Notes: generated by a model from the sequence alone, not told the origin. A stretch of 13,727 nucleotides of DNA from Phycisphaerales bacterium UBA2266 (GCA_002347125.1 DDXG01000067.1:1-13727), one strand, 5' to 3'; shown: positions 5,698 to 13,727, numbered from the stretch's first letter. Translations and numbers: made by a program.

Positions 5698-6810
5698 CTA
5701 CGCCACGGTCCGTGCCGCGATGTCCAGTTCGAGCGCCCGCAGGTAGCCCCCAAGCTCTTCGCATCGGCGGACCTGCCACTGCGATTCGGGGCCTTCCTTC
5801 ATAATCCGCCGGGCGGTCGCCAGGTACTCAGTTGAACCGAGCTGCTCGCACTTGGTCTCGATCATCTCAAACAGACGTTCGATGTATCGGCGCGTCGAAA
5901 CGACCTCGCCGGACTCAGGCTCGATGAGCTTGCCGTCGAGGGCGAATCGCATGGCCTGGAACCGATTCTGCTCAAGATATGCGTCATTAAGCGCAGACGG
6001 TTCAGCCCCGGCTTCGAAGCGATCCTGGTAGACGTCCATGGCCGCCTGGCAGACCGCCGCCAGTGCGCAGAGCCGCCGGCTGTCGGTTGGCAGATCCAAT
6101 GCCCGGATCTCCACCGTTCCCAACGGCGGCTGGGGGCGAATCATCCACCACAGATCGCCCGGCGCCGTCACATCCCCGGCCGCCGCGAGCTTCTCGTAGA
6201 ACCGCTCCAAGGCGTCAAATGTCTCGAAATAGGGCGGCATGTGCGAACGGGGCATGGCCCCGAACAGGTGCAATCGCGTCGATTGAAGCCCCGTCAGAGC
6301 CCCCTCGTAATAGGGCGAATTCGCCGCCAGCGCCGCCAGCGGATACAACCACCGCCGCATCTCATTCATCACGTACATCGCGTGCTCGACGCTGCGCATC
6401 CCCACATGGACGTGCAACCCGAACGACAACAGCCGCCTAGCGATATACTGGCACTGCTCGCAGACCCACTTGTAATGGGCGCTATTGACGATGGGCATGT
6501 TCCGCCAGTCGGCGAAGGGGTGGCTGCCCGCCGCGGCCAGACGCGACCCGACCTTCTCACAGGCGCGGGCCAGCCGGCGCCGGGTATCGGCGACATCGGC
6601 CGCCAGTTCGTCGATGGTCCGGCACACCTGGCTCTGAGATTCCAGCACCGTCGTGTAGAGCTCGTAGCTGACGCGCTGCCGCAGGTCGTCATCCACCGCC
6701 CCAAGCACCGCATCGACGCACGGCCGTGTATCGCCGCTCTGAGGGTCGATCAGATGGTACTCCTGTTCGACGCCGACGGTGGGGAAGTCCTGATTGACAA
6801 AAGGCTTCAT
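5698..6810 (-). CDS. YbdK-type carboxylate-amine ligase (glutamate-cysteine ligase family 2)
   Basis: 370 residues, typical for the GCS2/YbdK family: ATP-dependent ligases joining a carboxylate, usually the gamma-carboxyl of glutamate, to an amine. Seen motifs: TVGVEQEYHLIDP (11-23), the Glu-rich ATP/metal-binding start; LHVHVGM (132-138); RLHLFGAMPRS (179-189); and GTVEIRALDLPTD (231-243). Weak gamma-glutamylcysteine ligase activity has been reported for E. coli YbdK, but the natural substrate of most members is unknown. The ATG overlaps the stop of the upstream amidohydrolase by four bases (ATGA), with GAGGGG as ribosome site inside that gene, so translation is probably coupled. It is the last gene of the operon. 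Assignment to the family is firm; substrate assignment is not possible from the sequence. Confidence 0.9.
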   Translation of the reverse strand: MKPFVNQDFPTVGVEQEYHLIDPQSGDTRPCVDAVLGAVDDDLRQRVSYELYTTVLESQSQVCRTIDELAADVADTRRRLARACEKVGSRLAAAGSHPFADWRNMPIVNSAHYKWVCEQCQYIARRLLSFGLHVHVGMRSVEHAMYVMNEMRRWLYPLAALAANSPYYEGALTGLQSTRLHLFGAMPRSHMPPYFETFDALERFYEKLAAAGDVTAPGDLWWMIRPQPPLGTVEIRALDLPTDSRRLCALAAVCQAAMDVYQDRFEAGAEPSALNDAYLEQNRFQAMRFALDGKLIEPESGEVVSTRRYIERLFEMIETKCEQLGSTEYLATARRIMKEGPESQWQVRRCEELGGYLRALELDIAARTVA

Positions 6811-7979
6811 TCGCCGAGCCCCTCATTGCAGATCTGAATAGCCATTGCGCACAGCATGGCGGCCGCCGGCGGCAGCGCCTGGTCGTTGAAATCAAACCCC
6901 GCTTCGTGAAGGCCCGCGCCGTCCAGCCCCATCCCGACCCGAAAGAGCAGCCCCGGTACGTGTTCAAGGTACCAGCCGAAGTCCTCCGAACCCATGCTCG
7001 GAGCGTCCAGCTCCAGCACGTTGTCCTCGCCCAGTAAGCCGAGCCCAGCCCGGCGAAAGACCGCATGGAGTCGCCGGTCGGTTACGACGGCGGGGCTGTG
7101 CCCATGAAAAGCGACATCAGCCGTCATTCCCAGCTCGCCGCAGGCCTGAGCAACAGTCGTTCGGATCTCGCGGAGCGTGCGATCTCGCACGGCCGGCGTC
7201 AGGGCGCGAACAGTTCCAGCCAGTTGCCCGCTGTCGGCGATGACGTTGGCCTGCTCGCCGACCCTGGCCATGCACATGCTGACGACGCGCTCGGCCCCGT
7301 CAAGGCCGCTCAGGCGGTCCACAACCCTGGCTGCTCCGACCAGAGGATTGTTCGCCAGATGAGGCCTGGCTCCATGGCCGCCCCTGCCCTTGATGTGGAT
7401 CTCCACCACGTCGCAGGAGGCGAGCATCGTGCTGTTGCGGCAGGCCACAGCCCCGGTCTTCAGACCCGGCCATCCGTGCAAGCTCAGGATGGCGTCGGGC
7501 CGCGGATCAAGCGCCCCGGCGGCGATCATGGACCGGGCCCCCTCGGCGGTCTCCTCCGCCGGCTGAAACAGCAGCCGAATTCGCCCCCTCCAGGCGTCGC
7601 GAAGCTCCATGAGCACGGCCCCCGCGGCCGCCAGTGCGGCACAATGGCCATCGTGGCCGCAACTGTGCGAATACCCCAAATTCTCGGAGGTATACTCTGC
7701 CCCGGTTGCCTCGGTGATGGCCAGGGCATCCATATCCGCCCGTAGGACGACATACCCACCGGATTGCTGGGAATTGATATCGACCAGCAGGCCGGTCTCC
7801 GCAACGCCTGTGCGAACCGTCAGTCCCTGTGCGCTGAGGGCTTCCGCGATGCACTTGGCGGTAGAGTACTCCCGGAAGGCGGGTTCGGGGCGGCGATGCA
7901 GCCGCCGGCGCAGGTCCGTGGCCCAGGCGGCCCGCGACCGAGATAAGCGAAGGATTGTCTGCAATTGGTCCGTGTTCAT
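6807..7979 (-). CDS. M20D-type metallo-amidohydrolase / peptidase
   Basis: 390 residues, full length for M20D amidohydrolases (IAA-amino-acid hydrolase, hippurate hydrolase and N-acyl-amino-acid deacetylase relatives). It cleaves an amide bond of N-acyl amino acids or similar, probably in the cytoplasm since no signal peptide is seen. Di-metal ligands are in place: C107 and H109 in SHSCGHDGH, E142/E143 in FQPAEETAEGA, H168 in LHGWP and H358 in GLHEAGFDFND; the catalytic-base Glu is one of the EE pair. GRGGHGARPH (198-207) marks the lid/dimerisation domain. PEPAFREYST near the N-terminus and SMGSEDFGWYL (328-338) are also typical. No Shine-Dalgarno site precedes the ATG. It is the first gene of a two-gene operon and overlaps the ligase by four bases. 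The natural substrate is unknown. Confidence 0.92.
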   Translation of the reverse strand: MNTDQLQTILRLSRSRAAWATDLRRRLHRRPEPAFREYSTAKCIAEALSAQGLTVRTGVAETGLLVDINSQQSGGYVVLRADMDALAITEATGAEYTSENLGYSHSCGHDGHCAALAAAGAVLMELRDAWRGRIRLLFQPAEETAEGARSMIAAGALDPRPDAILSLHGWPGLKTGAVACRNSTMLASCDVVEIHIKGRGGHGARPHLANNPLVGAARVVDRLSGLDGAERVVSMCMARVGEQANVIADSGQLAGTVRALTPAVRDRTLREIRTTVAQACGELGMTADVAFHGHSPAVVTDRRLHAVFRRAGLGLLGEDNVLELDAPSMGSEDFGWYLEHVPGLLFRVGMGLDGAGLHEAGFDFNDQALPPAAAMLCAMAIQICNEGLGE

Positions 7980-8035
7980 CGTCGAAACGCCGCCGACGGG
8001 CCCGGAGCGACCGCCAGGGCGTGGCGACGGGACGC

Positions 8036-8064
8036 ATCATAACCCTTGGTGGGGCCGGATGCAA
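8036..8064 (-). promoter_or_regulatory. Possible promoter of amidohydrolase-ligase operon
   Basis: Reading leftward, TTGCAT (8064-8059), a 17-base spacer and TATGAT (8041-8036) form a weak -35 with a good -10. The start codon lies about 50 bases beyond the expected start site. Half of the -35 hexamer departs from consensus, so this is tentative. Confidence 0.35.
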
Positions 8065-8179
8065 CCAGGAGTCGCCCGCCGCTTGTCTCGAACCGAGCCC
8101 GTCGGCCGAAAAGTCCGATATGTCGGGTGCCGGTGGTGCCGGCCGGGTGAGAGATATGTCGCTCCTGGGGCATTTGAAG

Positions 8180-8208
8180 CTGACTATCTGCCTACGGTTT
8201 AGTAAAAT
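8180..8208 (+). promoter_or_regulatory. Possible promoter of the fused sigma factor gene
   Basis: CTGACT (8180-8185), 17 bases, then TAAAAT (8203-8208). The -10 matches five of six consensus bases and the -35 four of six. The ATG at 8268 would follow a leader of about 50 bases. It is the best pair found in this A/T-richer part of the 288-base gap. Confidence 0.35.
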
Positions 8209-8267
8209 GGCCTGTAACAATTCGGCTCAAACATGCCACTTAACAGGTAGCTGCACGTAGGTACAGC

Positions 8268-10139
8268 ATGACGAACGCACCGATGGACTACACCGCCCTG
8301 GTCGAACAGGCTCGTGGTGGTAACCGGCAGGCGATGGAGGCTCTGGCGGAGGGGATCCGGGGCAGGCTCTATGCGTATGTGTACCGAATCGTGCTGCGTG
8401 AGCATTTGGCTCAAGACATAACTCAGGAGACGTTGCTCGAGATGTTCAAAGTACTTGGAAAACTCCAACAGGCGGATCGCTTCTGGCCGTGGCTGCGGGC
8501 GATTGCCTTCAACAAGATTCGTCGTCATCACAGCAAGCTCAAACAGCATCGGGAGGCCGTAGAAGCCGGCTACAGCGTCAATCCGGGAGATTACGAACAG
8601 TCGGAAATGGGCCTGACCGGGATTGTTGCCGATGAATTAAGGCAACTGGTGCTCGGCGCCATGTCGGAGCTTAAACCCAGCCAGCGCAAGGTTTTAACGA
8701 TGCGCTGCTATGAGGACATGGACTACGGCGACATCGCCCAGTTGATGGGCTGCAGCGAGCTGTCGGCACGGGTGGCGTTCTGTCGGGCGAAGAAGTCGCT
8801 GGAGCGGGCCTTGTCGCGACGGGGATTCCACAAGGGCTTTCTCGTTACGGCGCTGATCGTTTTTGGCAAGATAACCGCCCCTGGCGAGGCGGCAGCCGCT
8901 ACGATCTCCATCACTGCGGCAACGACGAGCGCAGGGGCAACGGCGGGCCTGATTGCCTTGGCCGGCTCGAAGGCGGCTGTCGTATCGATCGCGGCCGCCG
9001 GCGCTGTGGCGGCAGGTGTCGTTCTGATGCCTGGTGGGGCGGATACCTCTGCGTCCGGATCGGATCCGTCGTTGGTCGCCGCGAGCCGATCCATGGTTGC
9101 CGAGGCCGAGCGAGGGGGTGAATCGTGGTTCTTCTATCCTCTGTCGCCCGATGGGCCCGTCATGATGCGACAATTCGAGTGGGACGACAACGGGCAGCCC
9201 TGTGCGCGCTCCTGGCAGGATGACCGCGCCAACTACGCTTTTGACCGCCGCCGCAACACCATAAGTATGAACAACCACCACCCCTACAACGGCGACCTAT
9301 CGGTCATGCGGTTGCCCACGGACGCTCCGGCCTTGACGGACTTTCTAACCGCGGTCGAGGGGCCGATGAGCCGGCGCATGGAGTATGTGTCGGCGTCGGG
9401 TCAGGGTTTGCTTGTTATCGCCGCCAGAGGCCAGAACGGCGACGGCAGGGGGGCACAGATTATACGGCACTATAACGTCCTCGACGAAGAGTATTCGATG
9501 TACCAGTGGCCGTCGGGAGCGGCGCTGGTCGATAACCGCGACACAATGCACCGCAGGGGCTGGACGTACTTCCGGGTGTCCGGCCACATCGGCGAGGATG
9601 CGGTCAACGGCACGGGGCGGTTGCCTCTGGTATGCGGTCTGACCGCCGAACAGTATCCCTGGTTGCGGCTGCGTGTCGGCAACAAGTACAGCATCATCGA
9701 CGACGCTTCTCGTGCGCGTGTATTCGACGGGCGCGATGAACTCATCGGCGTCTACCCCGGGTTGAGTTTCTTTGACGGGCTGTCGCGCCCGTGGATGGGG
9801 ATACACAGCATTGATTCGGTCCGCCGCGACGCGGCCATGGCGCGATGCCGGTTCGAAACAGAAAACTCCTCCGATACAGGCCGTGTGCAGGTCAGGGTGT
9901 CCTGCCACGGCGTGACATTGACCTACTCCATCGATATGGAGAAGGATCTCGTTACTTCTATTTCCCTGACGCCTCGCGATGCGTCCGGCCGTCCGGGGGT
10001 TTTGTCCTTTTCTTATATGCAGGAGGTGGACGAAACCGTCGGGCAGTTCGAAACGCCCAGACAAAGCATCTCTGAACGACCCCAACAGACTCGCCTGGGG
10101 ATACTGTGGCTGGACAAGTGCTCCGGCGCGACACTGTAA
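8268..10139 (+). CDS. ECF sigma factor fused to membrane segments and large C-terminal domain
   Basis: 623 residues, over three times the usual ECF length. Sigma region 2 is at about 25-95 (YAYVYRIVLREHLAQDITQE, then DRFWPWLRAIAFNKIRRHH). Region 4 is at about 120-185 (LKPSQRKVLTMRCYEDMDYG, then DIAQLMGCSELSARVAFCRA). Directly after come a short hydrophobic stretch (GFLVTALIVFGKITA, 187-204) and a longer Ala-rich one (about 222-254), then a polar C-terminal domain (285-610) with alternating, beta-like pattern, for example GVTLTYSIDMEKDLVTSISL. The likely layout is DNA-binding N-terminus in the cytoplasm, membrane tether, and sensor domain outside. The C-terminal domain is not recognised; a LolA/RseB-like fold is a guess. 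Long C-terminal extensions on ECF factors are known in planctomycetes. It lies 229 bases before the surface-protein gene and may control it. Confidence 0.9.
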   Translation: MTNAPMDYTALVEQARGGNRQAMEALAEGIRGRLYAYVYRIVLREHLAQDITQETLLEMFKVLGKLQQADRFWPWLRAIAFNKIRRHHSKLKQHREAVEAGYSVNPGDYEQSEMGLTGIVADELRQLVLGAMSELKPSQRKVLTMRCYEDMDYGDIAQLMGCSELSARVAFCRAKKSLERALSRRGFHKGFLVTALIVFGKITAPGEAAAATISITAATTSAGATAGLIALAGSKAAVVSIAAAGAVAAGVVLMPGGADTSASGSDPSLVAASRSMVAEAERGGESWFFYPLSPDGPVMMRQFEWDDNGQPCARSWQDDRANYAFDRRRNTISMNNHHPYNGDLSVMRLPTDAPALTDFLTAVEGPMSRRMEYVSASGQGLLVIAARGQNGDGRGAQIIRHYNVLDEEYSMYQWPSGAALVDNRDTMHRRGWTYFRVSGHIGEDAVNGTGRLPLVCGLTAEQYPWLRLRVGNKYSIIDDASRARVFDGRDELIGVYPGLSFFDGLSRPWMGIHSIDSVRRDAAMARCRFETENSSDTGRVQVRVSCHGVTLTYSIDMEKDLVTSISLTPRDASGRPGVLSFSYMQEVDETVGQFETPRQSISERPQQTRLGILWLDKCSGATL

Positions 10140-10311
10140 GGGAGCATCATACCATACAGTTCGTCTGATTCGGACGGGGCCCGGTGGAGCCTCGGAAGCT
10201 GGCCAGTTGTGCCGTGATGCCCCCTTGAAAAGTGAATATGCGGGTGGGCGGAACCCGTTGGGAGCCCTCCGAACGTGAATCGAGCCCCGGATCTGGCCGA
10301 TAGAACGACGT

Positions 10312-10328
10312 GCGGGACTCCATCCCGT
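10312..10328. promoter_or_regulatory. Dyad upstream of the beta-helix gene promoter
   Basis: GCGGGA (10312-10317) pairs with TCCCGT (10323-10328) across CTCCA, with one G-T pair. It lies just before where a -35 box would be, 27 bases before the -10. It could be a regulator site or a transcript-end hairpin for the upstream gene; no U-run follows. Confidence 0.25.
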
Positions 10329-10351
10329 GCGGTCCGTCTGGTCAGTTATGG

Positions 10352-10360
10352 TGGTATAAT
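10352..10360 (+). promoter_or_regulatory. Extended -10 promoter of beta-helix gene
   Basis: TGGTATAAT (10352-10360) is an extended -10 element (TGn plus perfect TATAAT). No good -35 hexamer is found 16-18 bases upstream, as often with extended -10 promoters. Expected start site is about 10366-10369, at or within three bases of the ATG at 10369. Confidence 0.5.
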
Positions 10361-10368
10361 ATAGTCGT

Positions 10369-13300
10369 ATGGATCCTGAGAAGGGCTCCACAATCTGTTG
10401 GGTGGTGATTCTGCTCTCATTAGCGTGCGCACCGGCGGCGTCGGCAAATATACTCCTGGTCGACGCCGACGCCGTTGGTGCCAATAACGGTTCATCCTGG
10501 GCTAACGCCTACAACCACCTGCAGGACGCTTTGGCCGCGGCGAAAGCCGGCGACGAGATTCGTGTCGCTCAAGGTGTCTATAAGCCTGACCGGGGCGTCG
10601 GGGTCACTTCCGGAGATCGGAATGCAGCGTTTCAACTGTTGAGCGGCGTGGCTATAAGGGGCGGTTACGCTGGTTACGGTGAACCTGATCCCGACGCCCG
10701 GGATTTCAACACCTTCCGCACCATTCTCAGCGGCGACCTGCTCGGCAACGATGTGGCGCCTGCGGCGTTTGATTTCGAGAGCCTTCACGCATTCGTGCGC
10801 CGGCCCGAGCGGGCGGACAACAGCTACAGCGTTGTGACGGCTTCGCATGTGGATGCTTCGGCGGTTCTTGAGGGGGTTGTCATTGCCTCCGGCCACGCCG
10901 ACCACCTGGGGGTCGCTATCGGCGATCGCAGGGGGTGCGGGGCCGGGCTCTTCATTGAGGATGGCGCTGCCGTTATTGAACACTGCACGTTCGTCAACAA
11001 CACCGTCTACCGAACGGTCATGTCCGCCCGCGGCGCCGGTGTCTACGCGGCGGGCGGCGCTGCGTTCCGTGATTGCGTGTTCATTCAGAACATCGCGTTC
11101 GGCGCCAATACAACCGCCGCCGGTGGGGCGGTCTTCAATGCGGGGGCTGTCCTGACCTTCGATGATTGCCGGTTCTACGTGAACCGGACCCTGGGCTATG
11201 ATTCCGATTACTACGGCGGCGCCGTCTACAATGATGCCGGGCGGATCACGGTTGCGGACGCCGTCTTCATCGAGAACAGCACCTTATTCATCGGAGGCGC
11301 GGTTTACGGCTCACCCGGCGCGGTCCTTGAGATCACCGAATCCCTCTTTGAGCGAAATACCGCCGGGCAGGCAGGGGGGGCTGTGTATGCCGAAGAATGC
11401 AGCCTGACTATGCGGCATTGCGTGTTTTCCGACAATGCGGGGGGGATAGAAGGCGGCGCTGTGGGGGGCCACCGGGCCGAGGTAACGGTTGTTGAGAGCG
11501 CGTTCACGCGCAATGAGGCCGGGTCGGGTGGGGCGATCTCAGTGTCCCATTGCACCGAATCCGCAGTGGTCACGGCTTGTCGGTTCGCAGAGAATGTCGC
11601 CGCGAACTACGGCGGGGCGCTCTGCGCAATGTACTGTGTGGTTGCTGTCACGGATAGTGAGTTCGCCGCGAATGGTGCACATTCCGGCGGGGCGGCGCAC
11701 GTCGAGGAATGCGAGGCCGTGTCGATTGTGGGCGGCGAGTTCGTCTGGAATACCACTGTCGGCGGTGAGTCTCGGGGGGGCGCCGTGGCGAGCATCCGCT
11801 CGGGTCTGACGATTGCGGACGCCATGTTCACGCTCAATCAATCGGACGCCGGGGGCGCGGTCTTCAGCCGTGAGGGTGTGCTCGATCTGGGCGGTTCGAC
11901 CCTCAGCCGCAACATTGCCTCTCGGGGCGGCGCCGTCGTCGTCGAGCGGGCGGAAGTGACCTTGCAGAGCAGTGTCTTCGTACGAAATCAAGCCTCTAAC
12001 CAGGGCGGCGCCGTCTACACGGATGGCGGCGGGGTCGTGCTGGCCGGGTGCAGCCTTACGGCCAATACCGCGCAGAAGGGCGGGGCCGTCTTCTCCAAGA
12101 AAGATACGCGGTGGGTCGCGGACAGATGCTACTTCCTGACCAATACGGCGGTTGAGGACGGCGGGGCCCTGGCCTTCGACGAAGGTCTCTCGGCGCCGGC
12201 CGTGAGGAACTCGCTGATTGCCGGCAACATCGCCGAAGACCGCGGGGGCGCCATCCACGACGACAAGTGTGATCTGGTCCTGACGAATGTGACTGTCGCG
12301 GACAATACGGCCAGGCATGTCGGCGGGCTATATGCGCATGAGGGCCATGTGAGGCTGAACAACTCCATCGTCTGGGGGAATTCCGACGATAACGGCACCG
12401 GGCTCTTCTCGCAGATCGACGTCGATGACCGCGTCACGGCCGTTCACTGCTGCATTCAGAATCACACGGGGCAGTTCGGTTTTGACGGTAACATCGGCCT
12501 CGATCCCGTATTCGCCAATCCTCAGGGCCGCGATTACCATTTGAAGCTCAACTCGCCCTGTATCGACGCCGGCGATAATGCGCTGGTTGACCCGGGCGCG
12601 ACGGATCTGGACGGCCGGGCCCGCATTGTCCGGGCCGCCGTCGATATGGGGTGCTACGAGTTCCCCGGCCCGTTCAACTGGTATGTGAGCCGGCAGTTCG
12701 GCAGCGATACGAACGCAGGCTGGCGAATCGACTCGCCCTTCAGCACGATCTCCCGGGCGATGGGACTGGCCGCCAGGGGCGACACCGTCCTGATTCTGCC
12801 GGGCGTCTACACCGAGGAAATCCGCTTCAACGGCAAGGCCGTTACCGTCCAGGGTCTGCCCATCGATGGAGATATGGCAGTCATTCAGAATCCGGAGGGC
12901 TTTGCCGTCTCCTTCTACAACGGCGAGGGCCCGGATTCGATTGTCCGGAACCTTATTATCGGAAACAGTCTGACGGGTGTCTTCATCGCGGGCAGTTCAC
13001 CGCGAATACAGAATCTTACGATTGTGAACAACACCTACGGCATTGGAACCTATGTCGGAGGCGAGCCGGATATCCGAAGCTGCATCTTCTACGACAATGT
13101 GGAGCAGGACTTCTATGGGTGCGATGTGACCTACAGTCGAACGCAGCGGTTCACGCCGACGGGCGGCAACATCACCGCCGACCCGCTCTTTGCCGGCGCC
13201 GGCGCGGGCGACTACCACTTACGCAGCGGGCGGGGCCGGTTTCGGATGTCCGACGGCCGATGGGTGCTTGATTCACAGACCAGCCCCTGTGTGGATGGCG

Positions 13301-13518
13301 GCGATCCCAGTGTCCGCCCCGACGGCGAGAAGACCCCCAACGGGGGGCGGCTGAATATGGGGGCTTTCGGCGGCACCGCCTACGCCAGTATGAGCGAGTG
13401 GTCGGTCGCCGGCGACGCCAATTACGACGGATCGGTGGATTTCTACGATTTCGCCATTGTGCTTGAGAACTGGCTGGCGGATGTGAAAGACCTCCAAACA
13501 CCCCAGGGCGCGAATTGA
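10369..13518 (+). CDS. Secreted parallel beta-helix protein with choice-of-anchor-Q-like ends and dockerin-like repeat
   Basis: 1049 residues. The signal peptide is about 1-26 (WVVILLSLACAPAASA). Residues 28-125 form the N-terminal cap typical of such proteins (VDADAVGANNGSSWANAYNH, then IRGGYAGYGEPDPDARDFNT). A long helix follows (about 190-670) built of 25-31-residue rungs, each with a GGA(V/I/L) motif: GG at 253, 284, 309, 337, 362, 387, 415, 440, 470, 495, 520, 547, 571, 598 and 626, and GGLY at 652. A closing segment NSPCIDAGDNALVDPGATDL (728-747) precedes a second, shorter beta-helix unit (770-980) ending SPCVDGGDPS. The C-terminus carries one calcium-loop repeat, GDANYDGSVDFYDF (1015-1028), then VLENWL. 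Resembles chlamydial Pmp-type repeats and polysaccharide-associated surface proteins; adhesion or glycan binding is inferred. No catalytic residues were identified. Confidence 0.88.
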   Translation: MDPEKGSTICWVVILLSLACAPAASANILLVDADAVGANNGSSWANAYNHLQDALAAAKAGDEIRVAQGVYKPDRGVGVTSGDRNAAFQLLSGVAIRGGYAGYGEPDPDARDFNTFRTILSGDLLGNDVAPAAFDFESLHAFVRRPERADNSYSVVTASHVDASAVLEGVVIASGHADHLGVAIGDRRGCGAGLFIEDGAAVIEHCTFVNNTVYRTVMSARGAGVYAAGGAAFRDCVFIQNIAFGANTTAAGGAVFNAGAVLTFDDCRFYVNRTLGYDSDYYGGAVYNDAGRITVADAVFIENSTLFIGGAVYGSPGAVLEITESLFERNTAGQAGGAVYAEECSLTMRHCVFSDNAGGIEGGAVGGHRAEVTVVESAFTRNEAGSGGAISVSHCTESAVVTACRFAENVAANYGGALCAMYCVVAVTDSEFAANGAHSGGAAHVEECEAVSIVGGEFVWNTTVGGESRGGAVASIRSGLTIADAMFTLNQSDAGGAVFSREGVLDLGGSTLSRNIASRGGAVVVERAEVTLQSSVFVRNQASNQGGAVYTDGGGVVLAGCSLTANTAQKGGAVFSKKDTRWVADRCYFLTNTAVEDGGALAFDEGLSAPAVRNSLIAGNIAEDRGGAIHDDKCDLVLTNVTVADNTARHVGGLYAHEGHVRLNNSIVWGNSDDNGTGLFSQIDVDDRVTAVHCCIQNHTGQFGFDGNIGLDPVFANPQGRDYHLKLNSPCIDAGDNALVDPGATDLDGRARIVRAAVDMGCYEFPGPFNWYVSRQFGSDTNAGWRIDSPFSTISRAMGLAARGDTVLILPGVYTEEIRFNGKAVTVQGLPIDGDMAVIQNPEGFAVSFYNGEGPDSIVRNLIIGNSLTGVFIAGSSPRIQNLTIVNNTYGIGTYVGGEPDIRSCIFYDNVEQDFYGCDVTYSRTQRFTPTGGNITADPLFAGAGAGDYHLRSGRGRFRMSDGRWVLDSQTSPCVDGGDPSVRPDGEKTPNGGRLNMGAFGGTAYASMSEWSVAGDANYDGSVDFYDFAIVLENWLADVKDLQTPQGAN

Positions 13519-13523
13519 CGGTT

Positions 13524-13727
13524 ATGCGGCGCAGCCTATACAACACGAAGCCATTGTCGGACGGCGTTGCGGTCGCAGCGATACTCGTGTTGATATGTGC
13601 GGGAATGTCGGCCCGCCTCTTGGCGGCGACCGGCGGGGGGCCGTCCCTTATTGCGCACTGGAAGCTTGATGAATCGAGCGGCCAGATGGCAACGGACTCC
13701 GTCGGCGGCCATGGCGGCGTTGTGAAC
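13524..13727 (+). CDS. Secreted LamG-type domain protein (partial, runs off right edge)
   Basis: 68 codons are visible, open to the window end. A basic start (MRRSLYNTKPLSDG) leads into a hydrophobic signal segment (VAVAAILVLICAGMSARLLA), then LIAHWKLDESSGQMATDSVG. The HWKLDE...DSVGGHxGxV pattern is the usual beginning of LamG/concanavalin-A-like domains in planctomycete surface proteins, which often bind carbohydrate. The ATG comes five bases after the stop of the beta-helix gene, so both probably share one transcript. No strong ribosome site is seen (GACGG overlapping the previous stop), consistent with reinitiation. The rest of the protein lies beyond the window. Confidence 0.82.
   Translation, partial: MRRSLYNTKPLSDGVAVAAILVLICAGMSARLLAATGGGPSLIAHWKLDESSGQMATDSVGGHGGVVN

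Noticed and set aside
7507..8220. 237-residue minus-strand frame overlapping the start of the amidohydrolase
   Set aside because: Out of frame with the conserved M20 sequence; its downstream part is simply a shifted reading of that gene, without motifs. A frameshift was considered, but the amidohydrolase is complete in one frame.
9345..10484. 379-residue minus-strand frame opposite the fused sigma factor gene
   Set aside because: Antisense to an uninterrupted 623-codon gene; no domain pattern, and it begins inside the next gene.

Overview
The window reads as chromosomal DNA of a GC-rich planctomycete, most likely of the class Phycisphaerae. The basis is indirect but consistent. There is a sigma factor carrying a large exported-looking C-terminal extension, a 1049-residue parallel beta-helix protein ending in one dockerin-like calcium repeat followed by the VLENWL-type tail common in that class, and the beginning of a LamG-type secreted protein. 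Intergenic DNA is rich in short degenerate tandem repeats. No rRNA, tRNA, CRISPR array, integrase or transposase was seen.

Left part (1-3188). A minus-strand pair encodes a membrane-anchored dual-specificity-type phosphatase and, coupled to it through a TGATG stop/start, an ECF sigma factor cut by the left edge. Divergent from it, after a 313-base gap with a dyad, lies a plus-strand row of three small exported proteins: one Met/Gly-rich with a Cys cluster, one with a domain resembling an unnamed beta-rich family plus an RG-rich tail, and one Cys-rich with an EF-hand-like DxDxDG loop. Together they look like an envelope metal-binding set, but that function is inferred.

Middle (3189-8267). An NhaC-type Na+/H+ antiporter (probable TTG start) is followed by a terminator-like hairpin and a 593-base non-coding stretch. 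That stretch holds a heptamer repeat, a MITE-like inverted repeat, a duplicated block with 9-bp repeats, a second heptamer array and a near-consensus sigma-70 promoter firing leftward into it with no gene downstream. Then a minus-strand operon encodes an M20D amidohydrolase and a YbdK-type carboxylate-amine ligase whose frames overlap by 4 bases.

Right part (8268-13727). A 623-residue ECF sigma factor is fused to hydrophobic segments and a long C-terminal domain. It is followed by the beta-helix protein, whose extended -10 promoter lies so close to the start codon that the mRNA should be leaderless or nearly so, and five bases later by the LamG-type gene, cut by the right edge. The order suggests a surface-protein locus with a membrane-tethered regulator beside it. 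That regulatory link is an inference.
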